DNA of 64,000 bases from assembly GCA_020638905.1 (NCBI GenBank), contig JACKHP010000009.1, positions 1 through 64,000 on the forward strand, read 5' to 3'. Below are positions 1 through 7,560 of the stretch, one piece after another. Position 1 is the stretch's first letter. Every line of letters begins with the position of its first letter. The notes beneath the pieces were generated by a model. The model searched no databases. It saw only the letters and a list, made by a program, of their open reading frames with translations, and was not told where the DNA came from. This DNA comes from Planctomycetota bacterium (lineage in GTDB: Bacteria > Planctomycetota > B15-G4). The position numbers and the translations under genes were made by a program.

Positions 1-1
1 C

Positions 2-142
2 GCGCTGCCCGAGGACGGCTCGGCACTCGTCGCGTCCGCCGCCGCGCCCGACGCGTGGCACGTCGTGGCCGCGGGTGCGTCGCGCCCGGCGCACGCCCCG
101 TCGGTGCACTCCTTCTTCCTCCCGTCCCAGGAGTCCGCATGA
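2..142 (+). CDS. 3' end of an unidentified gene
   Basis: The window opens inside a reading frame that gives 46 residues, ending in SFFLPSQESA, before TGA at 140-142. The stop overlaps the ATG of the next gene as ATGA, the arrangement of translationally coupled genes, and the same overlap recurs one gene further on. This suggests one operon with the oxidoreductase and the haem-motif membrane protein. Too little remains to name the product. The fragment is rich in Ala, His and Val and shows no motif. Confidence 0.55.
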   Translation, partial: ALPEDGSALVASAAAPDAWHVVAAGASRPAHAPSVHSFFLPSQESA

Positions 143-1377
143 GCCCGTCCGACCGCAGGACGTTCCTCAGGGGCGCGGCCGGCGCCGCCGCCGCGTTCGC
201 CCTCCAGCCCGAGCTGCTGGCGCGGCCGCCGCGCTTCGCCGCGCCGCTCGCGGTCGGCGTGATCGGCACCGGACGCCAGGGTCGCGCCCTGCTCGGCGAG
301 CTGGCCAAGTTCGAGGACGTCACCGTCGCCGCGCTGTGCGACGTCGATCCCTCGCGCCTCGCGTCGGCGGCGCGCCGCGCGCCCGGCGCCGCGACGTACG
401 CGACGCACGCGCAGCTGCTCGCCGAGGCCACGCTCGACGCGGTCTTCGTCGCGACGCCCACGCACCTGCACGTCCAGCCGGCGCGCGACGCGCTCGACGC
501 GGGACGCCACGTGTTCTGCGAAGGTCCGCTGGCCTCGACGCTCGACGACTGCCGCGCGCTGGCGCTCGCGGCGCGCGCGTCCGAGCGCGTCTTCCAGGTC
601 GGCCTGCAGGGACGCAGCGACCCGATCTACGGGCTCGCGCGCTCGTTCGTGCGCTCGGGCGCCATCCGCGACGTGCTCTCGCTGCGGGCGCAGGCGCACG
701 AGAAGACGTCCTGGCGCACACCGGCGTCCGACCCCGCGCGCGAGGCCGCGCTGAACTGGAAGCTCGACCCCGCGCTCTCGCTCGGCCTGATCGGCGAGCT
801 GGGGACGCAGCAGTTCGACGTCGTCCACTGGTTCACGAACGACTACCCCGTGTCGGTGCGCGCGTCGGGCGCCGTGCTCGCCTGGCCCGACGGGCGCGAC
901 GAGCCCGACACCGCGGCCTGCGAGTTCGTCTTCCCGAAGGGCGTGCGCCTCGCGTGGGACGCGACGCTCGGCAACTCGTTCGAGGGCACCTTCGAGCAGT
1001 TCGTGGGCACGATGGGCACGGTCAAGCTGGCCTGGAACGCCGGCTGGCTGTTCAAGGAGGCCGACGCGCCGACCCAGGGCTGGGAGGTCTACGCGAACCG
1101 CGAGAAGTTCCACGACGACGAGGGCATCACGCTCATCGCCGACGCGACCAAGCTCGCGGCGCAGGGCAAGCTCAAGGAGGGCGTCGGACTGCCGCATCCG
1201 CCGCTCTACTACGCGGTCGAGGCCTTCCTGAAGAGCGTCGCCGAGGGCGCGCCCGTGGTCTGCACCGCCGAGGAGGGACTGCGCGCCACCGCGGTCGCGC
1301 TCGCCGCGCGGCGCGCCCAGCGCGAGGGCGTCGAGGTCGCCATCGATCCCGCGTCGCTGCAGGTCGACGGACGATGA
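139..1377 (+). CDS. Tat-exported Gfo/Idh/MocA family oxidoreductase with altered EKP motif
   Basis: 412 residues. The start at 139 was chosen because AGGAG lies 5 nt upstream and the next residues form a twin-arginine signal (RRTFLRGA, residues 6-13) followed by a hydrophobic stretch; an earlier in-frame ATG at 55 would bury this signal. A Rossmann nucleotide-binding motif GTGRQGR is at 43-49. The family's catalytic Glu-Lys-Pro appears here as CEGPLA, so position 129 is Gly instead of Lys. The later segment TQQFDVVHWF resembles the substrate-side helix of secreted planctomycete-type dehydrogenases. Family members oxidise or rearrange sugars and inositols with NAD(P). Loss of the Lys means the reaction cannot be assumed. 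It overlaps both neighbours by ATGA. Confidence 0.85.
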   Translation: MSPSDRRTFLRGAAGAAAAFALQPELLARPPRFAAPLAVGVIGTGRQGRALLGELAKFEDVTVAALCDVDPSRLASAARRAPGAATYATHAQLLAEATLDAVFVATPTHLHVQPARDALDAGRHVFCEGPLASTLDDCRALALAARASERVFQVGLQGRSDPIYGLARSFVRSGAIRDVLSLRAQAHEKTSWRTPASDPAREAALNWKLDPALSLGLIGELGTQQFDVVHWFTNDYPVSVRASGAVLAWPDGRDEPDTAACEFVFPKGVRLAWDATLGNSFEGTFEQFVGTMGTVKLAWNAGWLFKEADAPTQGWEVYANREKFHDDEGITLIADATKLAAQGKLKEGVGLPHPPLYYAVEAFLKSVAEGAPVVCTAEEGLRATAVALAARRAQREGVEVAIDPASLQVDGR

Positions 1378-2165
1378 GCGCGCCGCCGTTCCGCCTGCGC
1401 GACCTGCCGCTCGCGACGCGCGTCGGCACCACGTGCCTGCTGCTCGTCGTCTGCGGCGGACTCGTCGCGTCGGCCTTCCACCTGCGCGAGCACCACGCGG
1501 GACGCGACGAGCGCCCGGGCTTCTCGCTGGACGACGTGCGCGGCGCGTACGCCGGCATCACCAGCCGCGCGCCGCTGCTCGTGGCGCTCGAGGCCGGCCA
1601 TCCCTCCGAGATCGAGGATGCCGCTCCGCTGCCGGACGCCGCGCGCACCGCGCTGCTCGACTGGCTGGGCAGCGATCGCATCGGCGAGACGTACGACGAT
1701 CTCGACCTGGGTGACGCGGCGCCGGCCGAGCTGCTCGCCGCGCACTGCCTCGCGTGCCACGCACGGCGCGCCGCCGATCCCGTGGGGCAGGAGATCCCGC
1801 TCGAGTACTGGGACGACGTGAAGCGCGTCGCGTTCTCGCGCGACGTCGCGCCCGCGGACGTCGAGATCCTGCTGGCGTCCACGCACACGCACGCGCTGGC
1901 GCTCGGCACGCTCGGGCTGCTGCTCGCGACGATCGCGCTCGCCACGGCACGCGCGCCGCGGCTGCGCTCGACGTGCGTCGTCCTGTGCGGCGCGGGCCTG
2001 GCTCTCGACCTCGCGTCGTGGTGGCTGGCGCGCACGTGGCCCGCGTTCGCCGACGCGGTGGTCGTCGGCGGCGTCGCGTTCGCGTCCGGCGCGGGCGGGT
2101 TGCTGCTGCTCGTGCTCGCCGAGCTCTGGCTGCCGCGGGGACGGGAGCACGCGGGCGCGTCGTGA
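1374..2165 (+). CDS. membrane protein with one c-type haem motif
   Basis: 263 residues, starting in the ATGA overlap with the oxidoreductase stop. One N-terminal membrane helix (about 16-36), a roughly 135-residue segment carrying CLACH (Cys125, Cys128, His129), then three further hydrophobic helices (about 172-192, 199-219, 226-252). The CxxCH motif indicates covalent haem c, so the middle domain should face the periplasm. Translational coupling to a Tat-exported oxidoreductase suggests an electron-transfer partner; that is inference. I do not recognise a named family. Only one haem motif is present and no obvious Met ligand can be assigned. Confidence 0.75.
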   Translation: MSAPPFRLRDLPLATRVGTTCLLLVVCGGLVASAFHLREHHAGRDERPGFSLDDVRGAYAGITSRAPLLVALEAGHPSEIEDAAPLPDAARTALLDWLGSDRIGETYDDLDLGDAAPAELLAAHCLACHARRAADPVGQEIPLEYWDDVKRVAFSRDVAPADVEILLASTHTHALALGTLGLLLATIALATARAPRLRSTCVVLCGAGLALDLASWWLARTWPAFADAVVVGGVAFASGAGGLLLLVLAELWLPRGREHAGAS

Positions 2166-2242
2166 GCGGCGTCGCGCGCCGCGGGCGTTCCGCGTGATCG
2201 CCCGGCGGCGCGCGCCCGGGGTCCACGTCCGGTGAGGTGCCG

Positions 2243-3946
2243 TCAGCGCCTGCCGGGGCCGGCCTCGAACGCCTCGACCACGTCCTCGATCGAGTCGAGC
2301 GAGCCGTCGGCGCCGAGCAGTTCACCGAGTCCCGACCGCTCGCACTCGGCGCGCACGTGCTCGGAGACCTGCGCCAGCACGACCCGCACGCCGTGCGCGG
2401 CCAGCAGCCCGTGCAGCGCGCGCAGGGTCTCGGCGGCCGAGTAGTCGACGTCGTCGACCGCGGCGCAGTCGATGCAGAACCACGTCAGCGGCGGTCGCGC
2501 CGCGTCGACGAGGGCCTGGACCTCTTCGGAGAGCCGCTCGCTGTTCGCGTAGTACATGCCGTGGGTGAAGCGGTACACCATCAGGCCGGGGAGCATCTGC
2601 GCGTTCGACGTGACCGGCAGCACGCGCCACCTCCCTCGATCGCCGCGCACGACGAGCGTGTTGCGCGGGCGGTAGCCGTGCCGCGTGTGCGCGACGAGCG
2701 AGAGGAAGATCGCCAGCAGGATGCCCTGCTCGACGCTCCACAGCACGACCGTCGCGGTCGTCGTGAGCGCCACCCAGAACTCCCACGGCCGCTCGACCGC
2801 GATGCGCTTCATCTGTCGCAGGTCGACGAGTTCGCAGCCGATCAGGAACACCACGGCGGCCAGCGCGGCCTCGGGCAGGTACGCCAGCGGACGGGTGGCC
2901 AGCAGCAACAGGAGCGCCACGACCGCGGTCGTGGCGATCGGGGCGAGCTGGCTGCGAGCGCCGGCGCCGTCGGCCATCTGCGTCTTGGTCGGGCTCCCGT
3001 TCACCACGAACGTCCCCGAGAGCGCGGCGCCGACGTTCGCGAGGCCGAGGCCGACGATGTCCGCGTCCTCGCGGACGCATTCGCCGTGCCGGTCGGCGAA
3101 CGCGCGCGAGGTCGCGGCGCTCTGGGCCAGGATCACCACCGACATGCCGAAGGCGGTCGGCAGCAGGCGTTGCACGAGCGCCCAGTCCCAGTCGACGGCG
3201 GGCCAGGCGAGGGTCGGCAGTCCGCTCGGCACCGTCCCGATCAGGGGCACGCCGTGCGCGCCGAGGTCGAGCGTCCAGCTCGCGAGCAGTGCGCCGACGA
3301 CGGCCAGCAGCGCGCCGGGGACGCGACGGTCGATCCGGCGCGCGCCGACGACGATCGCGATCACGCCGAGCGAGATCGACAGCGCGTGCGGATCGGTCTG
3401 GCCGAGCAGCCGCGCGTCGCTGGCGAGCCGGGCCAGCGAGGCGTGTCCGTCGTCGGGCAGGCCGAGCATGACCGGCACCTGTCCCAGCGCGACCTGGATG
3501 CCGACGCCGGTCAGGAAGCCGACCAGCACGGTGCGCGACAGGAAGTCGGCCAGGAAGCCGAGGCGCACCACGCGCGCGACGAGCAGGAAGGCGGCGGTCA
3601 GGAGCGCGAGTTCGCCGGCGAGGGCGACGTACCCGGGCGAACGCGGCGCGGCGAGCCCGGCGAGTCCTGCCGCCATCATCGCCGCGGTGGCCGAGTCGGC
3701 CGCGACCACGAGGTGCCGCGACGACCCGAAGAGCGCGAACAGCAGCATCGGCACGAGCAGCGTGTAGAGGCCGGTGACCACCGGCATGCCCGCGATCTTC
3801 GTGTATCCCATGACCTCGGGGACGGACAGCGCGGCGAGCGTGAGGCCCGCGAGCACCTCGCCCGGTACCTGTGCGAGGCGCAACGGCAGCAGCCCCTCCA
3901 GCACGGGGAGCCGGTGTCGGTCGCGGGGCGCGCGTCCGGGGAGCAT
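2243..3946 (-). CDS. SulP family anion transporter with STAS domain
   Basis: 567 residues. It begins with a short cytoplasmic lead (MLPGRAPRDR), then the SulP signature region (AALSVPEVMGYTKIAGMPVV) and about ten to twelve hydrophobic helices up to residue ~430. The conserved NGSPTKTQMADGAGARSQ loop is near residue 330. A C-terminal STAS domain (about 450-560) contains DVDYSAAETL, the phosphorylatable Ser region of STAS folds. Family members move sulfate, bicarbonate or other oxyanions into the cell; the substrate here is unknown. It converges on the haem-motif membrane protein with 77 nt between them. No strong Shine-Dalgarno precedes the ATG at 3946; it was chosen because it leaves a normal SulP N-terminus. 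Confidence 0.9.
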   Translation of the reverse strand: MLPGRAPRDRHRLPVLEGLLPLRLAQVPGEVLAGLTLAALSVPEVMGYTKIAGMPVVTGLYTLLVPMLLFALFGSSRHLVVAADSATAAMMAAGLAGLAAPRSPGYVALAGELALLTAAFLLVARVVRLGFLADFLSRTVLVGFLTGVGIQVALGQVPVMLGLPDDGHASLARLASDARLLGQTDPHALSISLGVIAIVVGARRIDRRVPGALLAVVGALLASWTLDLGAHGVPLIGTVPSGLPTLAWPAVDWDWALVQRLLPTAFGMSVVILAQSAATSRAFADRHGECVREDADIVGLGLANVGAALSGTFVVNGSPTKTQMADGAGARSQLAPIATTAVVALLLLLATRPLAYLPEAALAAVVFLIGCELVDLRQMKRIAVERPWEFWVALTTTATVVLWSVEQGILLAIFLSLVAHTRHGYRPRNTLVVRGDRGRWRVLPVTSNAQMLPGLMVYRFTHGMYYANSERLSEEVQALVDAARPPLTWFCIDCAAVDDVDYSAAETLRALHGLLAAHGVRVVLAQVSEHVRAECERSGLGELLGADGSLDSIEDVVEAFEAGPGRR

Positions 3947-4222
3947 GACTCGTCTGCACTCGACGGAGGAAGTCCGCCGTGCGCGCAGGCGGACGTGGCT
4001 GCACGGGACGTGTCCCGGGTCCGTCATCGTATCGCGGACGAGCTCGTCGTCGTCGCTCGGTCCCGGTGGCGGCGCGTCCGCCGCGGTCGGAGGCCGCTTC
4101 GCACGACTTCGTGACCGGCACGTCGGTTCGCGTCGCACCGACCGGACGTGCATGATCGTGTGCGGGTGCCGCGTCCGGCGGCGCCCCTCGGCCGCGCCCC
4201 TTCCGTTCTTCGCGAGACGCCC

Positions 4223-5308
4223 ATGAACGCCACCCAGCGACTCCACGACCTGGGCCAGAGCCTGTGGCTCGACAACATCACCCGCGACATGCTCGACGAC
4301 GGGACGCTCGAGCGCTACGTCCGCGAGTTCTCGGTGACCGGGCTGACCTCGAACCCGACCATCTTCGAGCACGCGCTCGGCAAGAGCAGGGCGTACGACG
4401 CGGCCATCCGCGAAGGCGTCGCGGCGGGGCTCGAGGGCGAAGAGCTGTTCTTCTCGCTGGCGCTCGACGATCTGTGTCGCGCGGCCGACCTGTTCCTCCC
4501 CGTGCACCGGCGCACGAGCGGCGTCGACGGCTTCGTCTCGCTCGAGGTCTCGCCGCTGCTCGCGTACGATACCGGAGCGACCACGCGCGCCGCCGAGCAG
4601 CTCTTCGCGCGCGCCGGCCGTCCGAACCTGCACATCAAGATCCCCGGCACGGCCGAGGGACTGCCGGCCATCGAGGAGGCGACCTTCGCCGGCGTCCCGG
4701 TGAACGTCACGCTGCTCTTCTCGCGCGAGCAGTACCTCGCGGCCGCCGACGCGTGGCTGTGCGGCGTCGAGCGTCGCATCGCCGCGGGACTCGACCCCGA
4801 CGTGCGTTCGGTGGCCTCGCTCTTCATCAGCCGCTGGGACGTGGCCGTGGCGGAGCGCGTCCCGTCCGAGCTGAAGAACCGGCTGGGCATCGCCATCGGC
4901 CGGCGCACCTACGCCGCCGCGCGCGAACTCCACGCCTCGCCGCGCTGGCAGCGGGCGATGAACGCCGGGGCGCGTCCGCAGCGCGTGCTCTGGGCGAGCA
5001 CCGGCACGAAGGATCCCGAGGCCTCGGACGTGCTCTACGTCGAGGCGTTCGCGTCGCCCTACACGGTCGACACGGTGCCCGAGAAGACGCTGCTGGCGTT
5101 CGCCGACCACGGCACGGTGGGCGATCCGCTGCCGATCGACGGCGGCGATGCCGAGGACGTCCTCCTGCGCTTCGCCGAAGCGGGCATCGACGTCGATGCG
5201 CTGGCCGAGCAGCTCCAGCGCGAGGGCGCGCAGGCCTTCGTGAAGTCGTGGAACGCGCTGCTCGCGAGCCTGGCCGAGAAAGCGTCGGCGAGCGGCGTGC
5301 GGAGTTGA
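4223..5308 (+). CDS. tal: transaldolase
   Basis: 361 residues. It transfers a dihydroxyacetone unit between sedoheptulose-7-phosphate and glyceraldehyde-3-phosphate in the non-oxidative pentose phosphate pathway. The TSNPTIFEHA motif (42-51) and the Schiff-base lysine in LHIKIPGTAEG (Lys139) are intact, as are the downstream VNVTLLFS and SLFISRWD segments typical of the longer transaldolase form. The start at 4223 gives the usual N-terminus (MNATQRLHDLGQSLWLDNI); an in-frame ATG 75 nt upstream adds a Pro/Arg-rich stretch that looks untranslated. The gene stands alone and is followed 13 nt later by a perfect GC palindrome. Confidence 0.95.
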   Translation: MNATQRLHDLGQSLWLDNITRDMLDDGTLERYVREFSVTGLTSNPTIFEHALGKSRAYDAAIREGVAAGLEGEELFFSLALDDLCRAADLFLPVHRRTSGVDGFVSLEVSPLLAYDTGATTRAAEQLFARAGRPNLHIKIPGTAEGLPAIEEATFAGVPVNVTLLFSREQYLAAADAWLCGVERRIAAGLDPDVRSVASLFISRWDVAVAERVPSELKNRLGIAIGRRTYAAARELHASPRWQRAMNAGARPQRVLWASTGTKDPEASDVLYVEAFASPYTVDTVPEKTLLAFADHGTVGDPLPIDGGDAEDVLLRFAEAGIDVDALAEQLQREGAQAFVKSWNALLASLAEKASASGVRS

Positions 5309-5321
5309 CGCCGCGGGTAGG

Positions 5322-5349
5322 CGGGCGCTCGCCCGCGGGCGAGCGCCCG
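5322..5349 (+). terminator. 28-bp perfect palindrome after transaldolase
   Basis: CGGGCGCTCGCCCG is followed directly by its reverse complement, 13 nt after the transaldolase stop. The RNA would form a very stable hairpin. No U-run follows, so if it stops transcription it is not a canonical intrinsic terminator. Confidence 0.5.
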
Positions 5350-5437
5350 GCCACGGCAACTCGGATCGAGCGCCGGAGCCCGTGCTCCGCGACCGGCGTC
5401 AAGCCGGCGCGCGTCGCGGGCCGATGATCCCGGCGGC

Positions 5438-5932
5438 ATGAAGTTCCTGCGTTTCCTCCCGCTCGTCGTCGGACTCGGCTTCCTGGCCATGGACTTCGGC
5501 ATGTGGCACGCCGGCACCCCGCCCGCGTGGAGCTTCCTGGCCCCCCGCGGCGAGGCGGTCGTGCGCGCCTCGCGCGTCGACGTCGAGCGCATCGGCAACG
5601 GGACCCTGCGCTACACACCGGCGATCGAGGTCGACGCAGGTGACGGCGCCGTCGCGCTGCAGGGCACGTGGCCCAGCTTCTTCGGGTTCGGCTCGCAGGA
5701 GGCCGAGGAGATCGCCGCGCGCTTCCCGGTCGGCGCGACGATCGTCACCCGCCCGCTGGACGGCGTGCTCTACGCCGACCGCATCGACCCGTTCGACGTC
5801 GGGATCGCGGTGTTCATGGGCGGCATGAGCCTCTTCGTGTGCTTCCTCGGACTGCTCCTCGCCGGTGTGCCGATGCGCTTCGTGGGGCGCACCCTCGCGG
5901 CGCTGCGGCGCGAGGGACGCGACGCCGGCTGA
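5438..5932 (+). CDS. small membrane protein, DUF3592-like
   Basis: 164 residues. N-terminal hydrophobic helix (about 5-22), a soluble segment with a TLRYTPAIEVDAGDG strand pattern, then IDPFDVGIAVFMGGMSLFVCFLGLLLAG (about 118-145) as a second membrane segment, and a basic tail. The layout of two helices flanking a beta domain with a glycine-rich loop and a late VTRPLDGVLYADRIDP resembles DUF3592 proteins; the match is by eye and not certain. Function is unknown. It lies between transaldolase and the glutamine synthetase-like gene, with over 100 nt on each side. Confidence 0.65.
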   Translation: MKFLRFLPLVVGLGFLAMDFGMWHAGTPPAWSFLAPRGEAVVRASRVDVERIGNGTLRYTPAIEVDAGDGAVALQGTWPSFFGFGSQEAEEIAARFPVGATIVTRPLDGVLYADRIDPFDVGIAVFMGGMSLFVCFLGLLLAGVPMRFVGRTLAALRREGRDAG

Positions 5933-6041
5933 CGGGCGCACGCGCCGCGCCGAGCGCCCCCGGGAGTACCGTCGTGCCTTGCCGCGACGCGGAAGGCGGC
6001 ACGTCGTGCGTCCACCGAAGGCGTGGTGCTACGCTGCCGCG

Positions 6042-7460
6042 ATGGAATCCAGCAACGACGAGTACCGCGCACGACAGAAGCCCGCGCAGCAGCCCGGGGC
6101 GGGCCTCTCGGTGCTGGTCGGCAAGCCGTCCGCCGACTTCACCGTCGACGATTTGGTCGAGGTGGTGCGCGAGCGGCGCATCGCGCTCGTGGCGCTCATG
6201 CACGTGGGCGCCGACGCGCGGCTCAAGACGCTCGACTTCGCACCGTCCGACTCGTCGCACCTGCGCGACGTGCTGCTGGGGGGCGAGCGCGTCGACGGCT
6301 CGAGCCTGTTCGGTTCGCTGGGCATCCCCACGCGCGCGTCGGACATCACGCTGCGGCCGCGGGTCGAGACGGCGTTCCTCGACCCGTTCGCTCCCGTCCC
6401 GACGCTGGCGGTGCTGTGCGGCCATCACGCCCGCGACGGACGTCCCCTCGACGAGTCGCCCGACACGCTCGTGCGACGCGCCGCCGCGCGCTGCGAGCAG
6501 GAGACCGGCGTCGCGCTGTCGGCGCTGCTCGAGATCGAGGTCTTCCTCGGCAAGCCGCACGCCGAGGGCGACGTGCGCAGCGCGTCCGACCACGGCTACC
6601 ACGCCACGAGTCCGCTCGTGTTCGGCGAGGAGCTGCGCCGGCGGGCGCTCGTCGCGCTGGCCGGGATGGGCGTGCGCGTGAAGTACGCGCACTCCGAGAA
6701 CGGTCACGTCGAGCCCGACGCCTCCGATCCGCACGTGTGGGAGCAGCACGAGATCGAGCTGCTGCTCGAGCCGCTGCCGCGCGCGGCCGACGCGGCGCTG
6801 CTCACGACCTGGGTGCTGGGCAACCTCGCGCGGCGCGAGGGCTGGCGCTGCAGCTTCCTGCCGATCCTGCGCGCGGGACACGTGGGCAGCGGGATGCACG
6901 TGCACCTGTCGCCCGTCGTCGACGGCAAGCACGTCGAGTCGGGCGTCGAGGGCGAGATGCCGCAGGCCGCCCAGGCCCTCGTGCTCGGACTCGCCGAGGC
7001 CGGCGGCGCGCTGATGGCCTTCGGCAACCGGCACAGCAGCTCGTTCGTGCGGCTGCACCAGGGCATCGAGGCGCCTTCGCGCGTGCTCTGGGGACGCTCC
7101 GACAGGAAGGCGCTGATCCGCCTGCCGATCGTGGCGCGCGACCCGCGGGGACGCCCGCTCACGCCGCCGACGGTCGAGTTCCGGCTGCCGGACGGCTCGG
7201 CCCATCCGCACCTGCTGCTGGCCGGCATCGCGCAGGCCTTCACGCACGCGTTCGGCGAGCGCGACCTCGGCCCGCGCGTCGAGGCGCTGCGCAGCGACGG
7301 CGACGATCGCGCGGCGCGCGCCGTTCCGCGCGGGTTCGCCGAGATCGCCGACGAACTGCTGGCGCGGCGCGCGCTGTTCGAGGCCGGAGAGGTCTTCCCG
7401 CCGCGGCTCGTCGAGCGCCTGTGCGACGAGTTGCGCACGCGCACCGGCGACGACGAGTAG
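6042..7460 (+). CDS. glutamine synthetase-like ligase
   Basis: 472 residues. The catalytic half carries the glutamine synthetase signatures: GSGMHVHLSP near 282-291, RHSSSFVRLHQGIEAPSRVLWG near 330-350 with DRKALIRLP after it, and VEFRLPDGSAHPHLLLAG near 377-394. The N-terminal third is divergent and the adenylylation-type Tyr loop is not evident. It could therefore be a true GlnA paralogue or a gamma-glutamyl-amine ligase of the same fold; the substrate cannot be told from the sequence. The ATG at 6042 was picked as the first plausible start after a noncoding stretch. No nitrogen-regulation gene is adjacent. Confidence 0.85.
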   Translation: MESSNDEYRARQKPAQQPGAGLSVLVGKPSADFTVDDLVEVVRERRIALVALMHVGADARLKTLDFAPSDSSHLRDVLLGGERVDGSSLFGSLGIPTRASDITLRPRVETAFLDPFAPVPTLAVLCGHHARDGRPLDESPDTLVRRAAARCEQETGVALSALLEIEVFLGKPHAEGDVRSASDHGYHATSPLVFGEELRRRALVALAGMGVRVKYAHSENGHVEPDASDPHVWEQHEIELLLEPLPRAADAALLTTWVLGNLARREGWRCSFLPILRAGHVGSGMHVHLSPVVDGKHVESGVEGEMPQAAQALVLGLAEAGGALMAFGNRHSSSFVRLHQGIEAPSRVLWGRSDRKALIRLPIVARDPRGRPLTPPTVEFRLPDGSAHPHLLLAGIAQAFTHAFGERDLGPRVEALRSDGDDRAARAVPRGFAEIADELLARRALFEAGEVFPPRLVERLCDELRTRTGDDE

Positions 7461-7487
7461 CGGGGGACGCGACACGCGGTGCGCGCA

Positions 7488-7529
7488 ACGCGCCGCACCG
7501 TGCGGATGACGCGCCGCACCGTGGGCGTG
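7488..7529. repeat. two 21-bp tandem units
   Basis: Two adjacent units, both starting ACGCGCCGCACCGTG and differing only in the last few bases, lie in the 100-nt gap between two convergent genes. A third partial unit follows. No function is apparent. Confidence 0.6.
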
Positions 7530-7560
7530 ACGCGTCGCGGAGACGCCGCGTGATCCGACG

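Noticed and set aside
2243..5359. A 1,038-residue minus-strand frame running through both SulP and transaldolase regions
   Set aside because: Only the part from 3946 down has homology; the rest is an antisense shadow of transaldolase kept open by high GC.
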